Source: Bacillaceae bacterium OF18-1A (lineage in GTDB: Bacteria; Bacillota; Bacilli; Bacillales; Bacillaceae_G). From it: 64,000 bases of DNA. The stretch spans positions 496,001 through 560,000 of the forward strand of contig JAQEWB010000002.1 of the NCBI GenBank assembly GCA_027694045.1, given 5' to 3'. Position 1 is the stretch's first letter; each line of letters starts with the position of its first letter. A program made the translations under genes and the position numbers. Below the pieces are notes generated by a model that was not told the DNA's origin, did not search any database, and saw only the letters and a list, made by a program, of their open reading frames with translations. Shown piece after piece: positions 53,316 to 62,021 of the stretch.

Positions 53316-54239
53316 ATGAAACGTTTTTTTGCAGCATTGTTTACTATACTCGGTGCAATAACTGCTCTTGGGATTTTCTTTACAAATAAAGTGATGTATT
53401 TGAAGAAAAAAACAGAGGAAGAAGTACTCGAAAGAGAAACGAAAAAGCATTTCCGTATAGAAGATTTTAATTCTCTTCACAAAGAAGAAATTCATATCCC
53501 TTCGCAATTCGGATATGATCTTCACGGATATTATATTCCCGCTGTTCATTCCAATAAGTTTATGGTTTTTTGTCACGGTGTAACTGTAAATAAAATGAAC
53601 TCTGTCAAATATGCAAACTTATTTTTAAGTAGAGGGTATAACGTCCTTATTTATGATCATCGTCGTCATGGTAAAACTGGTGGAAAAACAACTAGCTATG
53701 GATACTATGAAAAGCACGATTTAAAATCAGTAGTTGACTGGATAAAAAGCCGTTTTGGCACGAACATTACGCTTGGTATTCATGGTGAATCTATGGGAGC
53801 TGCAACACTTCTTCAATACGCAGGACTTGTAGAAGATGGTGCTGATTTTTATATTGCAGATTGTCCTTTCTCTGATTTCTATGGGCAATTACAGCACCGC
53901 TTAAAGGTTGAATTCCATTTACCAAAATGGCCTTTATTGCCTTTAGCAAACGCCTTTTTAAAGGTTCGTGACGGTTATACAATTCGTGAAGTTTCACCAA
54001 TCGATTGTATAAAAAACATTCATAATCCCGTTCTCTTTATTCATAGTAAAGATGACGATTATATTTTAGCTGATATGACGAAAGCGCTCTATGAAGCAAA
54101 GGAAAATAATAAACAACTTTACATTGCAGAACACGGTGCACACGCTTGCTCTTATAACGAAAATAAAGAAGAGTATGAAGCAGCCCTTGACCAATTTTTA
54201 AACACATACGTAAAAAAAACAAAAAACAGGCTTGCATAA
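53316..54239 (+). CDS. yqkD: alpha/beta hydrolase YqkD
   Basis: The 307-residue protein has one N-terminal membrane helix (FFAALFTILGAITALGIFFTN) and a hydrolase domain facing out. Motifs are FCHGVTVNKMNSVKYANLFLSRGYNVLIYDHRRHGKTGG, the nucleophile elbow HGESMGAAT near residue 157, the Asp in HSKDDDYI and the His in EHGAHACS. It matches B. subtilis YqkD. GGAGG lies upstream. Substrate unknown, perhaps a lipid or ester at the envelope. Confidence 0.88.
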   Translation: MKRFFAALFTILGAITALGIFFTNKVMYLKKKTEEEVLERETKKHFRIEDFNSLHKEEIHIPSQFGYDLHGYYIPAVHSNKFMVFCHGVTVNKMNSVKYANLFLSRGYNVLIYDHRRHGKTGGKTTSYGYYEKHDLKSVVDWIKSRFGTNITLGIHGESMGAATLLQYAGLVEDGADFYIADCPFSDFYGQLQHRLKVEFHLPKWPLLPLANAFLKVRDGYTIREVSPIDCIKNIHNPVLFIHSKDDDYILADMTKALYEAKENNKQLYIAEHGAHACSYNENKEEYEAALDQFLNTYVKKTKNRLA

Positions 54240-54250
54240 GCCTGTTTTTT
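54223..54250. terminator. terminator between yqkD and yqkC
   Basis: AAAACAGGCTT and AAGCCTGTTTT with T and A runs, across the yqkD stop. Confidence 0.92.
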
Positions 54251-54495
54251 TATTGCGCTAAAACATCTGTAACTTGTTCCATATTCTCAGAAATCCATTG
54301 CAAAGCTTCATCTAGCGTCGGAAACTCTGTCGTTTGAAATGTTACTTCATCTTGAAGTAACCAAACATCCTTTGCTTCTTGTCCTACACCTGCAATGGAC
54401 CAATGTAACAAACTATATGGATGATTATCATTCAAAAATGATGCCCACGTGCGCTCATTTGCAATATTTCGTAATGTATGTAATTGTTTATCCAT
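54250..54495 (-). CDS. yqkC: DUF2552 family protein YqkC
   Basis: This 81-residue cytosolic protein has a helical start (KQLHTLRNIANERTWASFL), central strands (SLLHWSIAGVGQEAKDVWLL) and a helical end (TLDEALQWISENMEQVTDVL). It matches the small YqkC family located beside yqkD in Bacillus. No function is known. The region 54496-54702 holds the repeat described next and no other gene. Confidence 0.8.
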   Translation of the reverse strand: MDKQLHTLRNIANERTWASFLNDNHPYSLLHWSIAGVGQEAKDVWLLQDEVTFQTTEFPTLDEALQWISENMEQVTDVLAQ

Positions 54496-54591
54496 CTTTC
54501 GTCACCTTACTCTAGTCAGTTATAAAAAACATTATAACACTCTCTTCTCTCCCAAACAAAGTGCTATTTGCGGCAGTAAGATTCCCACCTC

Positions 54592-54639
54592 AAAATTCAG
54601 CTGAGATAAAGAAGTGGGGCGGGATATTAGCTGAATTTT
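54592..54639. repeat. inverted repeat, candidate dispersed repeat remnant
   Basis: AAAATTCAGCT (54592-54602) and AGCTGAATTTT (54629-54639) flank a 26-base G-rich loop (AAGTGGGGCGGG). A second pairing, CCCAC (54585) with GTGGG, fits the same hairpin. The shape and GC contrast resemble the dispersed hairpin repeats of B. cereus-group genomes. Confidence 0.5.
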
Positions 54640-54702
54640 ATATTGTCAAGTACTTCCCTTGATTATATGATGAAACTAAGCGTTTGGAAAGGAGGGATAT
54701 CG

Positions 54703-54909
54703 TTGGCAAAAGTACAAATTAAAGTAAATGATAATGGCTCTTTTCGCGTTACAGGGGACGTGGAATTAGTCGACTCACAAGGGAATGTATTCCCAGCAAA
54801 ACCGGCATTTTCTTTATGCCGTTGTGGTTTATCAAAAAATATGCCTTATTGCGATGCTTCGCATAAAGGTAAATTCGAATCTGTTGTTAGAGCACCAGAA
54901 GCAGAGTAG
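54703..54909 (+). CDS. CDGSH-type iron-sulfur protein
   Basis: The start is TTG at 54703, six bases after AAAGGAGGG, giving 68 residues. The [2Fe-2S] motif is SLCRCGLSKNMPYCDASHKG near residue 44, with the three cysteines and one histidine of the CDGSH family (Cys-x-Cys, Cys, His). Such clusters transfer electrons or iron-sulfur units. An upstream in-frame ATG at 54643 lacks a ribosome site. Its role here is unknown. Confidence 0.9.
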   Translation: MAKVQIKVNDNGSFRVTGDVELVDSQGNVFPAKPAFSLCRCGLSKNMPYCDASHKGKFESVVRAPEAE

Positions 54910-54920
54910 TTCCGCATATG

Positions 54921-54947
54921 ACATGCACATTTTTTGTGCATGTTTTT
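54921..54947 (+). terminator. terminator of the CDGSH gene
   Basis: ACATGCACA and TGTGCATGT, then a T-run. Confidence 0.9.
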
Positions 54948-55078
54948 TCTTTTCATCAACTCCTGTCATCCCTTTCTCTTACAACATTTCTAATACGATT
55001 ACCTCCCTTTTAATCTGCATGTATTTTCGCACAATTCTTCACATTCGAATATTTTTTACTAGCCTTTTTTCTTTTTTG

Positions 55079-55087
55079 TGCTATAAT
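55079..55087 (+). promoter_or_regulatory. extended -10 promoter of the riboflavin operon
   Basis: TGCTATAAT (55079-55087) is a perfect extended -10. The -35 region is weak (AT-rich), consistent with an extended type. Transcription would start about 55094, just before the riboswitch. Confidence 0.7.
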
Positions 55088-55097
55088 TTGACCAAAC

Positions 55098-55242
55098 AGC
55101 ATCCTTCGGGGTCGGGTGAAATTCCCAACCGGCGGTGATGAAGTGCAAACTTCTAAGTCCGTGACCCGTTTTCAACTCGAAAACGGTGGATCTAGTGAAA
55201 CTCTAGGGCCGACAGTATAGTCTGGATGGGAGAAGGATATGT
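55098..55242 (+). ncRNA. FMN riboswitch (RFN element)
   Basis: The RFN aptamer blocks are all present: ATCCTTCGGGGTCGGGTG at the 5' end, AATTCCCAACCGGCGGT, AGTCCGTGACCC, TGGATCTAGTGAAACTCTA, GGGCCGACAGT, and TGGATGGGAGAAGG at the 3' end. It binds FMN and stops riboflavin operon transcription. The 3' strand continues as AAGGATATGT (55233-55242), which can pair with part of the terminator 260 bases downstream. Confidence 0.97.
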
Positions 55243-55491
55243 TTCTAGTTTTTTATATAGTGAATACACTTTTATTTCAGTATGCATATTTTTAAAGATT
55301 CATTTTGAATCTTTATATATGTTTAGTTTTCTATACTCATTTTTTATACTGGAATAAAAAAGAGACAACTAGCGTCTAAAAAATTTGATATCTTTGCTAG
55401 GTTTTTTCCTTATGCAAAAATATCAATCATCGTTAGGTTTCTTTCCTGTGCTTTCGTATTCAAACTATATGTCTAGAAATCACGTCTCCCA
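55243..55491 (+). other. long leader between aptamer and terminator
   Basis: This 250-base AT-rich spacer holds a hairpin AAAGATTC/GAATCTTT (55294-55314) and imperfect repeats of TAGGTTTTTTCCT. No frame has a ribosome site. It brings the antiterminator halves into range. Confidence 0.6.
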
Positions 55492-55523
55492 AACCCCAAG
55501 GATACATATCCTTGGGGTTTTTT
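55492..55523 (+). terminator. riboswitch-controlled terminator of the riboflavin operon
   Basis: ACCCCAAGGAT (55493-55503) and ATCCTTGGGGT (55508-55518), then a T-run. The loop and 3' arm (55504-55513) are an exact 10-base complement of the aptamer's 3' tail, which forms the competing antiterminator. Confidence 0.93.
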
Positions 55524-55548
55524 GATTTTTTTAGGAGAGGTGAAGAAA

Positions 55549-56661
55549 ATGACAGATCAAGAATATATGAGGATCGCCTTACAGTTAGCAGAAGGCACAT
55601 CCGGACAAACGAGTCCGAATCCTATGGTTGGTGCTGTTGTTGTTAAAGATGGAAAAATTGTTGGTATGGGGGCCCATTTACATGCTGGTGAAGATCACGC
55701 AGAAGTCCATGCCCTTCATACGGCTGGTGAACGCGCCAAAAACGCTACCGTTTATGTAACACTTGAACCATGTAGCCATTTTGGAAAAACACCACCCTGC
55801 TGTGATTTACTCATCAAAAAAGGGGTTAAGCGTGTTGTCATTGCTACCCTTGATTGTAACCCACTCGTTTCTGGTAATGGAAAAAGGCGATTAGAAGAAG
55901 CTGGAATCGAAGTAACTACCGGTGTTCTTGAAGCGGAAGCAGTTTTATTAAATCGCTACTTTTTTCACTACATGAAAACGAAACGGCCATTTGTAACAAT
56001 AAAAACTGCTATGAGTTTAGATGGCAAAACGGCAACTGTAACTGGTGAAAGCAAGTGGATTACAGGTGAAGAAGCACGAGCTGATGTTCACCAATATCGC
56101 CATACACATGATGCAATTCTTGTTGGGGTAAATACAGTTATAGCTGACAATCCACATTTAACAACAAGAATTCCAAGTGGTGGGAAACATCCTATTCGCG
56201 TTATTTTAGATACCCACTTACGAACACCACCATCTTCCCATATCATGACAGATGGTTTCGCACCAACATGGATTATAATCGGTAAAGATGTAAATAAAGA
56301 GAAAATAGCTTCTTATGAATCTGAAAATATAGCTATATTCCAAATGAAAACGAAGCAAATTGAAGTTCAAGATGTCTTGTACCTACTTGGCGAAAAACAA
56401 ATCCTTTCTCTTTTCGTCGAGGGTGGTCAAACGATACATGCAAGTTTCTTAGAATCAAACAATTTCAATGAAATTGTAACGTATATAAGTCCGAAATTAA
56501 TTGGCGGACAAGATGCTCCTACTTTATTTGGAGGATATGGTTTTTCAAAATTACAAGATGCACTTTCCTTGAAAATTCAAGAGATGACACAAATTGGCGA
56601 TGATATAAAAATCGTTGCGAATGCCCAAAGCGAGGTGACGGAATGTTTACAGGAATTGTAG
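55549..56661 (+). CDS. ribD: bifunctional riboflavin deaminase/reductase
   Basis: The ATG at 55549 follows GGAGAGGTG and gives 370 residues. The N-terminal deaminase domain binds zinc through HAEVHAL and PCSHFGKTPPCC (residues 48-85). The C-terminal reductase domain starts near 150 (KRPFVTIKTAMSLDGKTA) and has ITGEEARADVHQYRH and LFVEGGQTIHASFL. It carries out the second and third steps from GTP product to ribitylaminouracil phosphate. First gene of the operon, overlapping ribE by 19 bases. Confidence 0.97.
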   Translation: MTDQEYMRIALQLAEGTSGQTSPNPMVGAVVVKDGKIVGMGAHLHAGEDHAEVHALHTAGERAKNATVYVTLEPCSHFGKTPPCCDLLIKKGVKRVVIATLDCNPLVSGNGKRRLEEAGIEVTTGVLEAEAVLLNRYFFHYMKTKRPFVTIKTAMSLDGKTATVTGESKWITGEEARADVHQYRHTHDAILVGVNTVIADNPHLTTRIPSGGKHPIRVILDTHLRTPPSSHIMTDGFAPTWIIIGKDVNKEKIASYESENIAIFQMKTKQIEVQDVLYLLGEKQILSLFVEGGQTIHASFLESNNFNEIVTYISPKLIGGQDAPTLFGGYGFSKLQDALSLKIQEMTQIGDDIKIVANAQSEVTECLQEL

Positions 56662-57287
56662 AAGAGTTAGGAACGATAGCAAACATGCAACAAAGCGGCG
56701 AAGCGATGAAGTTAACGATACATGCAAATAAAATTTTATCTGATGTTCACGTAGGTGATAGTATCGCGGTTAACGGTATTTGCTTAACTGTAACCAGTTT
56801 TACAACTACTTCATTTACAGTTGATGCAATGCCTGAAACGATAAAATCAACATCACTTCGCTTACTTAAACCACACTCTAACGTGAATTTAGAGAGGGCC
56901 ATGGCTGCAAATGGACGATTCGGTGGACATTTCGTTTCAGGACATATTGATGGCATCGGAACGATTGTAACTAAAAAACAACATTACAATGCGGTCTATT
57001 ACAAAATAGCAATTACTGATGAATTACTACGCTATTGCTTGCAAAAAGGATCCGTTGCTGTTGATGGAACGAGTTTAACGATATTTGATATAGACGAGTC
57101 TTCCATAACAATTTCACTCATCCCGCACACTGTAAGCGAATCTGTCATCGGAGAAAAAAATGCCGGAGATATCGTAAACATTGAGTGTGACATGATTGGT
57201 AAATATATCGAACGCTTTATTTCTAAACCCGTAAAACGAACAGGTTCAATGACCGAAAGCTTTTTACAAGAAAACGGATTTCTATAG
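56643..57287 (+). CDS. ribE: riboflavin synthase alpha subunit
   Basis: RibE (214 residues) makes riboflavin from two lumazine molecules. The two similar halves each begin with a lumazine-binding motif: MFTGIVEELGTI at residue 1 and HFVSGHIDGIGTI near 98, with GDSIAVNGICLTV and KGSVAVDGTSLTI as partners. Starts within ribD with its own AGGTGACG site. Confidence 0.97.
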   Translation: MFTGIVEELGTIANMQQSGEAMKLTIHANKILSDVHVGDSIAVNGICLTVTSFTTTSFTVDAMPETIKSTSLRLLKPHSNVNLERAMAANGRFGGHFVSGHIDGIGTIVTKKQHYNAVYYKIAITDELLRYCLQKGSVAVDGTSLTIFDIDESSITISLIPHTVSESVIGEKNAGDIVNIECDMIGKYIERFISKPVKRTGSMTESFLQENGFL

Positions 57288-57299
57288 GGAGGAAGCATA

Positions 57300-58493
57300 A
57301 TGTTTCATCGTATTGAAGAAGCTCTAGAAGATTTAAAACAAGGAAAAGTCATTATCGTATGTGATGATGAAAACCGTGAAAACGAAGGCGATTTTATTGC
57401 TTTAGCAGAGTATATTACACCAGAAACAATCAATTTTATGATTACACACGGTCGTGGTCTCGTTTGCGTACCGATTACAGAAGGGTACGCAGATCGCCTA
57501 CAATTAGAACCAATGGTATCTCATAATACAGATTCGCATCATACTGCATTTACAGTAAGCATTGATCATATTTCTACAACAACAGGAATTAGCGCTCATG
57601 AACGGGCAACTACGATACAAGAATTATTAAACCCTGCATCCAAAGGAGCTGATTTCAATCGCCCTGGACATATCTTTCCATTAATCGCGAAAGAAGGCGG
57701 TGTGCTGCGCCGCGCTGGTCATACAGAAGCTGCTGTCGATTTAGCTAAGCTTTGCGGAGCAGAACCAGCTGGGGTCATTTGCGAGATTATAAATGAAGAC
57801 GGTACGATGGCACGTGTACCTGATTTACTACAGTGTGCAAAACAATTTGATATAAAAATGATTACAATAGAAGATTTAATTGCTTATCGCCGCCATCATG
57901 AAACACTTGTGACGAGAGAAGTGGAAATTACATTACCTACGGATTTCGGTACTTTCCGCGCAATTGGCTATTCTAACTCATTAGATGCGAAAGAACATAT
58001 TGCACTCGTAAAAGGTGATATTTCAACAGGTGAACCGGTACTTGTACGTGTTCATTCTGAATGCTTAACAGGAGATGTATTCGGTTCATGCCGCTGTGAT
58101 TGTGGACCACAGCTCCATGCAGCACTTGCTCAAATTGAACGTGAAGGAAAAGGTGTCCTTCTCTATATGAGACAAGAAGGACGAGGCATTGGCCTTCTTA
58201 ATAAGCTTCGTGCTTATAAATTACAAGAAGAAGGATTCGATACTGTAGAAGCAAATGAAAAGCTCGGCTTCCCAGCTGATCTTCGTGATTACGGTATTGG
58301 CGCTCAAATATTAAAAGATTTAGGTTTACAACATTTACGATTATTAACGAATAATCCACGAAAAATTGCTGGCTTACAAGGTTACGATTTAGAAGTTACC
58401 GAGCGTGTACCGCTCCAAATGCCAACAAAAGAAGAGAATAAAACGTATTTACAAACGAAAGTAAACAAATTAGGACATTTACTAAACTTATAA
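57300..58493 (+). CDS. ribBA: bifunctional DHBP synthase / GTP cyclohydrolase II
   Basis: The 397-residue enzyme joins two routes to riboflavin. The N-terminal half (to about 200) makes dihydroxybutanone phosphate from ribulose 5-phosphate, with [13 protein letters not shown] near residue 21 and HTAFTVSID near 81. The C-terminal half opens GTP, with zinc cysteines in [20 protein letters not shown] near 256 and [12 protein letters not shown] near 295. It is 12 bases after ribE. Confidence 0.97.
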   Translation: MFHRIEEALEDLKQGKVIIVCDDENRENEGDFIALAEYITPETINFMITHGRGLVCVPITEGYADRLQLEPMVSHNTDSHHTAFTVSIDHISTTTGISAHERATTIQELLNPASKGADFNRPGHIFPLIAKEGGVLRRAGHTEAAVDLAKLCGAEPAGVICEIINEDGTMARVPDLLQCAKQFDIKMITIEDLIAYRRHHETLVTREVEITLPTDFGTFRAIGYSNSLDAKEHIALVKGDISTGEPVLVRVHSECLTGDVFGSCRCDCGPQLHAALAQIEREGKGVLLYMRQEGRGIGLLNKLRAYKLQEEGFDTVEANEKLGFPADLRDYGIGAQILKDLGLQHLRLLTNNPRKIAGLQGYDLEVTERVPLQMPTKEENKTYLQTKVNKLGHLLNL

Positions 58494-58511
58494 TTAAGGG
58501 AGAGGTTTATT

Positions 58512-58973
58512 ATGGTATTTGAAGGTCATTTAGTTGGTACAGGATTAAAAGTTGGAGTTGTTGTTGGACGTTTTAATGAATTTATTACAAGTAAGTTACT
58601 TGGCGGCGCTTTAGACGGATTAAAGCGTCACGGTGTAGAAGAAAATGATATTGACGTTGCTTGGGTTCCAGGTGCATTTGAAATTCCATTAATCGCTAAA
58701 AAAATGGCGAATAGCGGAAAGTATGACGCTGTTATCACATTAGGTACTGTAATCCGTGGTGCTACAACGCATTACGATTACGTTTGTAACGAAGTAGCAA
58801 AAGGTGTTGCGTCTTTATCATTACAATCAGACATCCCTGTTATTTTCGGTGTATTAACGACAGAAACAATTGAACAAGCAATTGAACGCGCAGGTACGAA
58901 AGCTGGTAATAAAGGGTATGAATCAGCTGTTGCAGCAATTGAAATGGCTCACTTATCAAAACAATGGGCATAA
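58512..58973 (+). CDS. ribH: lumazine synthase
   Basis: RibH (153 residues) joins the two precursors to lumazine and forms a 60-subunit capsid around RibE in Bacillus. Motifs are [11 protein letters not shown] near residue 15, [10 protein letters not shown] near 55, and [19 protein letters not shown] with the catalytic His near 88. It is the last gene of this operon; ribT, which follows in B. subtilis, is absent here and located at 14590-14958. Confidence 0.97.
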   Translation: MVFEGHLVGTGLKVGVVVGRFNEFITSKLLGGALDGLKRHGVEENDIDVAWVPGAFEIPLIAKKMANSGKYDAVITLGTVIRGATTHYDYVCNEVAKGVASLSLQSDIPVIFGVLTTETIEQAIERAGTKAGNKGYESAVAAIEMAHLSKQWA

Positions 58974-58980
58974 AAAAATA

Positions 58981-59003
58981 AAAAGAGGCTGCGACCTCTT
59001 TTT
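58981..59003. terminator. terminator of the riboflavin operon
   Basis: AAAAGAGG and CCTCTTTT with a long T-run; also faces the convergent small secreted protein gene. Confidence 0.85.
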
Positions 59004-59322
59004 ATTTTTTTACTTTTTTTCGTACATCTTTTATTAATTCATCCATCGTTTTTCCTTCTGTTTGTATACGAAGCGTTTGCGCTGTTCTCCATACATTCTC
59101 TCTTTTTTTCGCTTCCTCTATAATAGTGATTTCTTTTCGTACTTCCTTTAAATCTTTTCCTTCTGTTTTCAGTCCAAAATGTTCCGCTTTCGTTCGAAAG
59201 TGTTGTTCAATTCTTTGTTGCATCTCTTTTTGTTCAGGATTTTCAGCCGCCTTAACTGGATCAGCACTTATTGCTTTAATTAAAATTAGACAAGTCATAA
59301 TAGCTAATATGTATTTATGCAT
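59002..59322 (-). CDS. small secreted two-repeat protein, unknown function
   Basis: This 106-residue protein has a signal peptide (YILAIMTCLILIKAISADPVKA) and a GGAGG site before the ATG. The mature part has two similar units: AEHFGLKTEGKDLKEVRKEI and AQTLRIQTEGKTMDELIKDV. The repeated (L/I)(K/Q)TEGK.(L/M)(K/D)E pattern is alpha-helical and charged. I do not recognise a named family. It lies between ribH and bioB on the minus strand and may be a recent or lineage-specific gene. Confidence 0.72.
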   Translation of the reverse strand: MHKYILAIMTCLILIKAISADPVKAAENPEQKEMQQRIEQHFRTKAEHFGLKTEGKDLKEVRKEITIIEEAKKRENVWRTAQTLRIQTEGKTMDELIKDVRKKVKK

Positions 59323-59463
59323 GCAAAATCCTCCAACCCGATATAAATTACATTTTTACTATGTACAACCAGGGCTTGGAAAATTCGTCCACAAAAATTC
59401 TTTTTTTCATGAAAAAACCAATAGTACCAAGTGTTAATGGCTTTTTATTACATTTTATTTACA

Positions 59464-59497
59464 AAAAAAAGCAAACTCTTTTACAAGTTTGCTTTTT
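59464..59497. terminator. terminator after bioB
   Basis: AAAAAGCAAACT and AGTTTGCTTTTT. The rest of 59323-59463 is AT-rich with no gene. Confidence 0.85.
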
Positions 59498-59505
59498 CCT
59501 CTATC

Positions 59506-60504
59506 TTATAACGCACATTCCTCAATCTCGAATCCCAAATCTTCAATCATACCCCAGTCTGCAGTCGGCTCTTGCCCCGCTGTCGTTAAGTAATCACCAA
59601 CAAAGATAGAGTTTGCTGCGAATAAACCGAGCGGTTGTACAGAACGTAAATTAATTTCACGTCCACCTGAAATACGAATTTCTTTTGTCGGGTTTACGAA
59701 ACGCATCATCGCTAGCACTTTTAAACATTCTACAGGTGTTAACTCTTTTTGTCCCTCAAGCGGCGTACCCTTTACAGCAACAAGGAAATTACAAGGAATA
59801 GAATCTGCATCTATACGTTGTAATTCAAAGGCGATTTCAGCACGTTGTTCAATCGTTTCTCCCATTCCAAAAATTGCCCCAGAACACGGTGAAATACCAG
59901 CTTGCTTCGCTTTTTGAACTGTATCAACACGATCGTCATACGTATGAGTTGAACAAATGCTATCATAATTATTTTCATGTGTATTTAAGTTATGATTATA
60001 ACGATGAACACCAGCCTCTGCTAAACGTCCTGCTTGATCTTCGTTTAAGAAGCCTAAGCAACAACAAATCTTCAAATCTGTCGTTTCACGAATTTCCTTA
60101 ACCGCTCCAATTACGTGATTTACTTCTTTATCTGTTGGACGACGGCCAGATGCTACAATACAATATGTACCTGCTTTACGGCGAATTGCTTCGTGCGCTC
60201 CTTCTACAATCTTCTCTTGTGTTAACCATGCGTATTTATCAATTGGCGCTTCTGAAATAATAGACTGCGAACAGTACCCACAATCTTCAGGACATAAACC
60301 CGATTTCGTATTAATGATCATATTCAATTTTACTTTCTTACCAAAATGATGATGGCGAATGATGTAAGCTGCATTCATAATTTCTAAAACTTCAGTATCA
60401 TCAGCTTCTAATATTGCAATGGCATCTTCTTTCGTAATCATTTTCTCTTCCACTACGTCATATGCAAGTTTCTTCCAATCCCTCTTTGTTTGTACTTGTT
60501 TCAT
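59506..60504 (-). CDS. bioB: biotin synthase
   Basis: BioB (332 residues) is a radical-SAM enzyme that inserts sulfur into dethiobiotin. The [4Fe-4S] motif is SGLCPEDCGYCSQS near residue 67 (Cys-x3-Cys-x2-Cys). Later pieces are YCIVASGRRPTDKEV, the conserved Cys in CCCLGFL, HNLNTHENNY and the iron-sulfur ligand Arg in RISGGREINLR. It is the last gene of the biotin operon. Confidence 0.97.
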   Translation of the reverse strand: MKQVQTKRDWKKLAYDVVEEKMITKEDAIAILEADDTEVLEIMNAAYIIRHHHFGKKVKLNMIINTKSGLCPEDCGYCSQSIISEAPIDKYAWLTQEKIVEGAHEAIRRKAGTYCIVASGRRPTDKEVNHVIGAVKEIRETTDLKICCCLGFLNEDQAGRLAEAGVHRYNHNLNTHENNYDSICSTHTYDDRVDTVQKAKQAGISPCSGAIFGMGETIEQRAEIAFELQRIDADSIPCNFLVAVKGTPLEGQKELTPVECLKVLAMMRFVNPTKEIRISGGREINLRSVQPLGLFAANSIFVGDYLTTAGQEPTADWGMIEDLGFEIEECAL

Positions 60505-60505
60505 T

Positions 60506-61315
60506 TCATCTCTTCCCCTCTTTTGTTATATGCATAAATAAAGCGTGATACGTTGCCATAATCCCTTCATTTTCCGTGAAGTCTCTTTCGTATATGCGAA
60601 GCATCGCACGAAAGAGTGAGGGACTTTGACAATACGATCCTTCATTACTATTGGTCGCTCCTACTTTTCGAATAGAATATAGAAACTCCCTAACTTCCGC
60701 AAACCTCTCTATGTAACATGTTTCAGAAACATGTACATTCCCTGTTTCTATACTACCTATATGAAGCAACTGATCTTTCGAATAAAAACGTTGACCAATC
60801 GATGTTTCACTTTTTATATTTTTTTCTTCTTTCGCACGTTGGAACGAAGCATGCAATTCTTGAAATGTTTCATGTCCAAATGTTGAAAAGAGTAATATCC
60901 CATCTATAGATAAATGATCAAATAAATTTCTTATCACTTGTTTTAAATCATTTAGCCATTGGAATGTGGCATTTGAAATAATGACATCATATGTTTCCTC
61001 TAGTCGTAACCTTTCGATATCCTCACAGTAAAACATTACATTTTTCACATTTCGTCTAGTTTTAGCAACTGCGATCATACTTTCAGCAAAATCAATAGCT
61101 GTAATATGCGCTTTCGGAAATAAGTTGGATAATTGCTCTGTAACATATCCTGTCCCGCATCCAAGTTCTAAAATACGTATCGATGAATTTGCACTATATC
61201 GCCGATCTAATGTAGAAAGTAATGAATGTGCCATCTTTTTTTGTACATTTGCATATTGATCGTAGGATACAGCTGCCACGTTAAACCGTTTTTGTAGTAA
61301 CGTTTTGTTAATCAT
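60506..61315 (-). CDS. bioC: malonyl-ACP O-methyltransferase
   Basis: BioC (269 residues) methylates malonyl-ACP to start pimelate synthesis with fatty-acid enzymes. The SAM-binding motif is RILELGCGTGYVTEQL near residue 48, then ITAIDFAESM, and YDVIISNATFQWL near 110. It overlaps the upstream hydrolase by 8 bases. This start of the pathway differs from B. subtilis, which uses BioI and BioW. Confidence 0.95.
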   Translation of the reverse strand: MINKTLLQKRFNVAAVSYDQYANVQKKMAHSLLSTLDRRYSANSSIRILELGCGTGYVTEQLSNLFPKAHITAIDFAESMIAVAKTRRNVKNVMFYCEDIERLRLEETYDVIISNATFQWLNDLKQVIRNLFDHLSIDGILLFSTFGHETFQELHASFQRAKEEKNIKSETSIGQRFYSKDQLLHIGSIETGNVHVSETCYIERFAEVREFLYSIRKVGATNSNEGSYCQSPSLFRAMLRIYERDFTENEGIMATYHALFMHITKEGKR

Positions 61316-62017
61316 GTCGTATCCCCTCTACAAATTGAATGATCTCATTTGCGCAATATTCAAAATTCATCACGCATAATGCATGCCCAGCCTCACTTAC
61401 TACTTTTAACTTAGCATTCGTATTCTCTGTCATACTATGAGCTGCAGATAATGGACATATCACATCCTGTTCTCCATGAAGAAGTAACAGCGGGACTTTG
61501 ACATCTGTTAATTCGTTTCTCATATCTGTTTCTATTAAATAATCTAAGCCTAATTGTAATGACTGAATCGAGTCTCCTTTAAAATTCAGCGCAATCTCTT
61601 CAAAACTCGTATTCTCTTTCAGTTCATCTTTTGTAAACATATTTTCATAGAAACGCTTGAGCGTATCTTCTTTCTTTCTCGCCACATTCTTTTTCAGCCG
61701 TTCTACATGCAAAGCATTCCATCCACTCGTATAGTCGCTCGTATTTGTAAATTTGGCAGTACCACCAATTAGTACTATACCTTTCGCATTAACCTTTTTA
61801 TAAGCTTCTACTGCTGCTAACGCTCCTAGTGACCATCCAACTAAAATTACATTTTCATCCTGCGCTACATCTATTATTCGCTCTGCAAATTCACTTTGTT
61901 CTTTCACATTACGCCAATTGATACATTGAACAGAATATCCTTTAAAATACGGCCGAACTAAAGTCCAAACACCTTCTTCCATTCCCCACCCAGGAATAAA
62001 AATAATCTTTAGCTCTT

Positions 62018-62021
<4 letters not shown>
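61308..62021 (-). CDS. bioH: BioH-type pimeloyl-ACP methyl ester esterase
   Basis: The 237-residue alpha/beta hydrolase has [12 protein letters not shown] near residue 9, the nucleophile elbow [14 protein letters not shown] near 62, Asp in [11 protein letters not shown] near 185, and His in EAGHALCVM near 213. Its place between bioF and bioC, with 4- and 8-base overlaps, fits removal of the methyl ester that BioC adds. It is not close in sequence to E. coli BioH outside these motifs, so the name rests on context. Confidence 0.85.
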
